64,000 bases of DNA. It comes from Strongylocentrotus purpuratus (taxonomy: Eukaryota > Echinodermata > Echinoidea > Camarodonta > Strongylocentrotidae). Below the pieces are notes generated by a model. The model had not been told where the DNA came from, did no database searches, and saw nothing but the letters and a program-made list of their open reading frames with translations. Made by a program: the position numbers and the translations under genes. Below, in pieces: positions 41,601 through 44,600 of this stretch (within the stretch, counting starts at the first letter, position 1; the number at the start of each line of letters is the position of its first letter). Location of the stretch: contig NW_022145604.1 in assembly GCF_000002235.5 (NCBI RefSeq), positions 26,257,791-26,321,790 on the forward strand, read 5' to 3'.

Positions 41601-44600
41601 AAAAATGAAAAAGTTAAATTCCAACTGCATTTGAAAGATGATATTCATATAGAACTTCCCTAAAAAAGGTGGGGCTTGAAAATGTCTTCAAGTGGGAAAA
41701 TAATGACTATTAGTTGTCAAATCGTCTTTAGGGCTATAGAGCCCAAAAGTAATAGTCTTGATTTTCAGACAATTGTACCGAATGGTCATACGTTTTATGC
41801 TGTGCAAAGATTCAATCAGTTTAATCTTGGCCATCACAAGAAGTGGGTTATCGATGTAGACAAATGCTCATGTACCCTTTACAACGCTTTTCATGTATGT
41901 TATTACCAAAGAAGAAAAAAAAGCCAGTCAGTCACTCAATAGTGTCCGACAGTGAAGTCAAGCAAGTAAACGGGTTTCCTTGCATAATTTGAATATGAGG
42001 ACACTGCTAACGTTTAAATTTCACAGGTAGGACATACATGACATAATTCCTGCAAAGTTCTACAGCATTTGAGGTTGGCTGCAAAAGGGACATAGTACCT
42101 TTAATTGTCAATACTTCAATCAACAGATTAATTTTTTCTCTGATACAAACAAAATTTACATTCAATCTTTCACCTTCACTGTAGTCAGAAGAGATTAGTC
42201 ATAGCTATCGGACCCTACAAGTCAAAAGATTAATTTGGCCTGGAAACAAAAAGGGCGATAAAAGATAACAGATAAAGAATATCCTCAATATAAAAACAAT
42301 GCGTTAAATAAAAACAATGCGTTAAATAAAAACAACTTCTCCTCTTACCAAGTAATATGTGAAAAACTACATGTATGTCACTGCAACCAACATATCTCCA
42401 ACATAATAATTCTTGTTATCTTAGTAGATGATTTTACTGCATCTCTAACTTAAGTACTTTGGCGTGATCCTCACAAATTCATGAGCAAATCAAAGGTAGA
42501 CTACAATTATGTATTTATAGATGTGTCATCACCAGTGAGAAAGATTTAGATAAAAGTCATGTACACCAGAGAATCACAACACAATACAACCACTGTACTC
42601 TACAAGGTTATGTACTTATGGGGGGGGGGGGGTATTGCTGTTTGGTTTACAACCATTCACCAACAACTCATTTGGTCTATTCCCATATGGTCTACACCCA
42701 GCCCGTCTACTATCCACAGACATGGTCTAATAATAATTTAATCATGAATCATAATAATCATCAAATGATTATTAGACCTTATGGATGGTACATATAGATG
42801 AAATGGGCATTAGCCAAACTGGGCATTAGCCAAACTGGATATTAGACTAAATGAACAATAGACCAAATGGGTGGTAGACTTATTGGAGAATAGCCAGAGT
42901 GGAAAGTAGACCAAATGGGTACTTGCCTAAATGGCCATTAGACCAAGTGATAAGTGAACAAAATGATAATAAGACCATGTGGAAAGTTCATGTGCTATAG
43001 TGCTACAGGTATAGACCATATGGGAATAACTAATTGGGTAGTAGACGAACTGGTTGTAGACCAACGGCAACTCACCCTTGGAGGTCATAGAGGTAGTATC
43101 ACAAATAGATACAAAATAAAGTTTACTTGTGATACAGGCTTTGATGCAAAAGAAGGAGTCAAACAAAATCATCCTAACAAATATTTTTAAAATAAAAAAA
43201 ATATGAACAATACGGTACATCCAAAGCATTCATGAATAGAAATAATTAGAAATACAGGTACACAAACACAAGTGTGTTCAAGGCTTACAAAACATTATGA
43301 GCCTAGCGGAGGCCCGACACCAGTGCATTTACCATTTATAATTCAAAATCTTCCAAAATCAGAACCCCAAAATACCAACACCAACCATGCATTATCAGAG
43401 TTTTAACAGTGAATATAAAGACTCACCATAAAAGATAGAAAGACCTGTATCAAAAATTTATTGACATTTTGAAAAGTATTTACAAAAGTTAGAGTATTTA
43501 GGTGATTGGCGACGATGATAAATAAAGAAATACATTTTAATCTAGCTGTAAATTACTTGGTCCAAATAGTGATAATTGAAACACTTAATTCTGTATCTGC
43601 ACCTTTAGTTTTTAGAACAGTTTTAAATATCTACGGGAACCATGACTTTAAACTGTTTTTCAAGGCCTTTGTCAGAATTTACTGGCATAGAAATAGAATT
43701 GGTGCAGTTTCTCATAATTAATAGGCAGAAGACCAAGTGTGTAGCATCTCTAAGAAAACCAAAGGATGTCCACAAACTTAGATTTCAGTAACGATGGTTT
43801 TCAGAAATTGGCCCGAAATAGTTTAAATAGTACTAAAAGCATTTTTCCTAAAGTTTGAGTAAAGTAATGTTCATAGATTTTCAGTTTAGGTATCGACCCT
43901 GATCATTTTGATATACAATCAAACCTACTTTAGCAACCACCAGTATAGAAAGACCACCTGCCTATAAAGACCAATTTTCATGTTTCCCTTGAGGTCAAGG
44001 TCTTTATATACAGGTTTCACCGTCTTTGCTTATTGGGTGTACTTTCAGAGAACATAAATCCTTTGCTTCGGATTGAGTGGTCTGAATATCATCATATTAT
44101 GTTTAGTACATTCAATCTTTGTACAGTCAAACCTGCTTTAGTTGACCACCTGTCTACAAGGACCACATTTATTGTTTCCCTTGGAAATGGTTTCTCATTG
44201 AAACATGTACTAAAGGAACCTGTCTACAAAGGCCACTTTTTGTGTTTCCCTTGGGTGGTCGCCATAGATAGGTTTGACTGTATTTTGTAAGCCTTCACCT
44301 TTTTAAATGATTAAGTTTTTCTTACCATCGTCCATTCCGTCATCATCCAAGCCATCGAGACCGTCGTCCTCATCAAAGTCATCGTAAGAAGCTCCATCTG
44401 CTGGCAATCGCTCGCTGAAGACGCAGGGCAGGTGGAGAAGAGGGAAGCGGAATCAGAAGAAAATAAATTGAAATCAATTCAATTCAGCTTAACTTGATAT
44501 CCAAATCATTACAAAAGAAAATCACAATTTTGTGAAAATAAGTTTATATGTAAAAATAACAATTGAAAAAGAAAAAGGAAACTAACAAAAAGCAGAGTTT

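Noticed and set aside
41676-41942. 88-codon frame as a gene
   Set aside because: Lies inside a TTAA-flanked MITE, has no recognisable domain, and no splice context.
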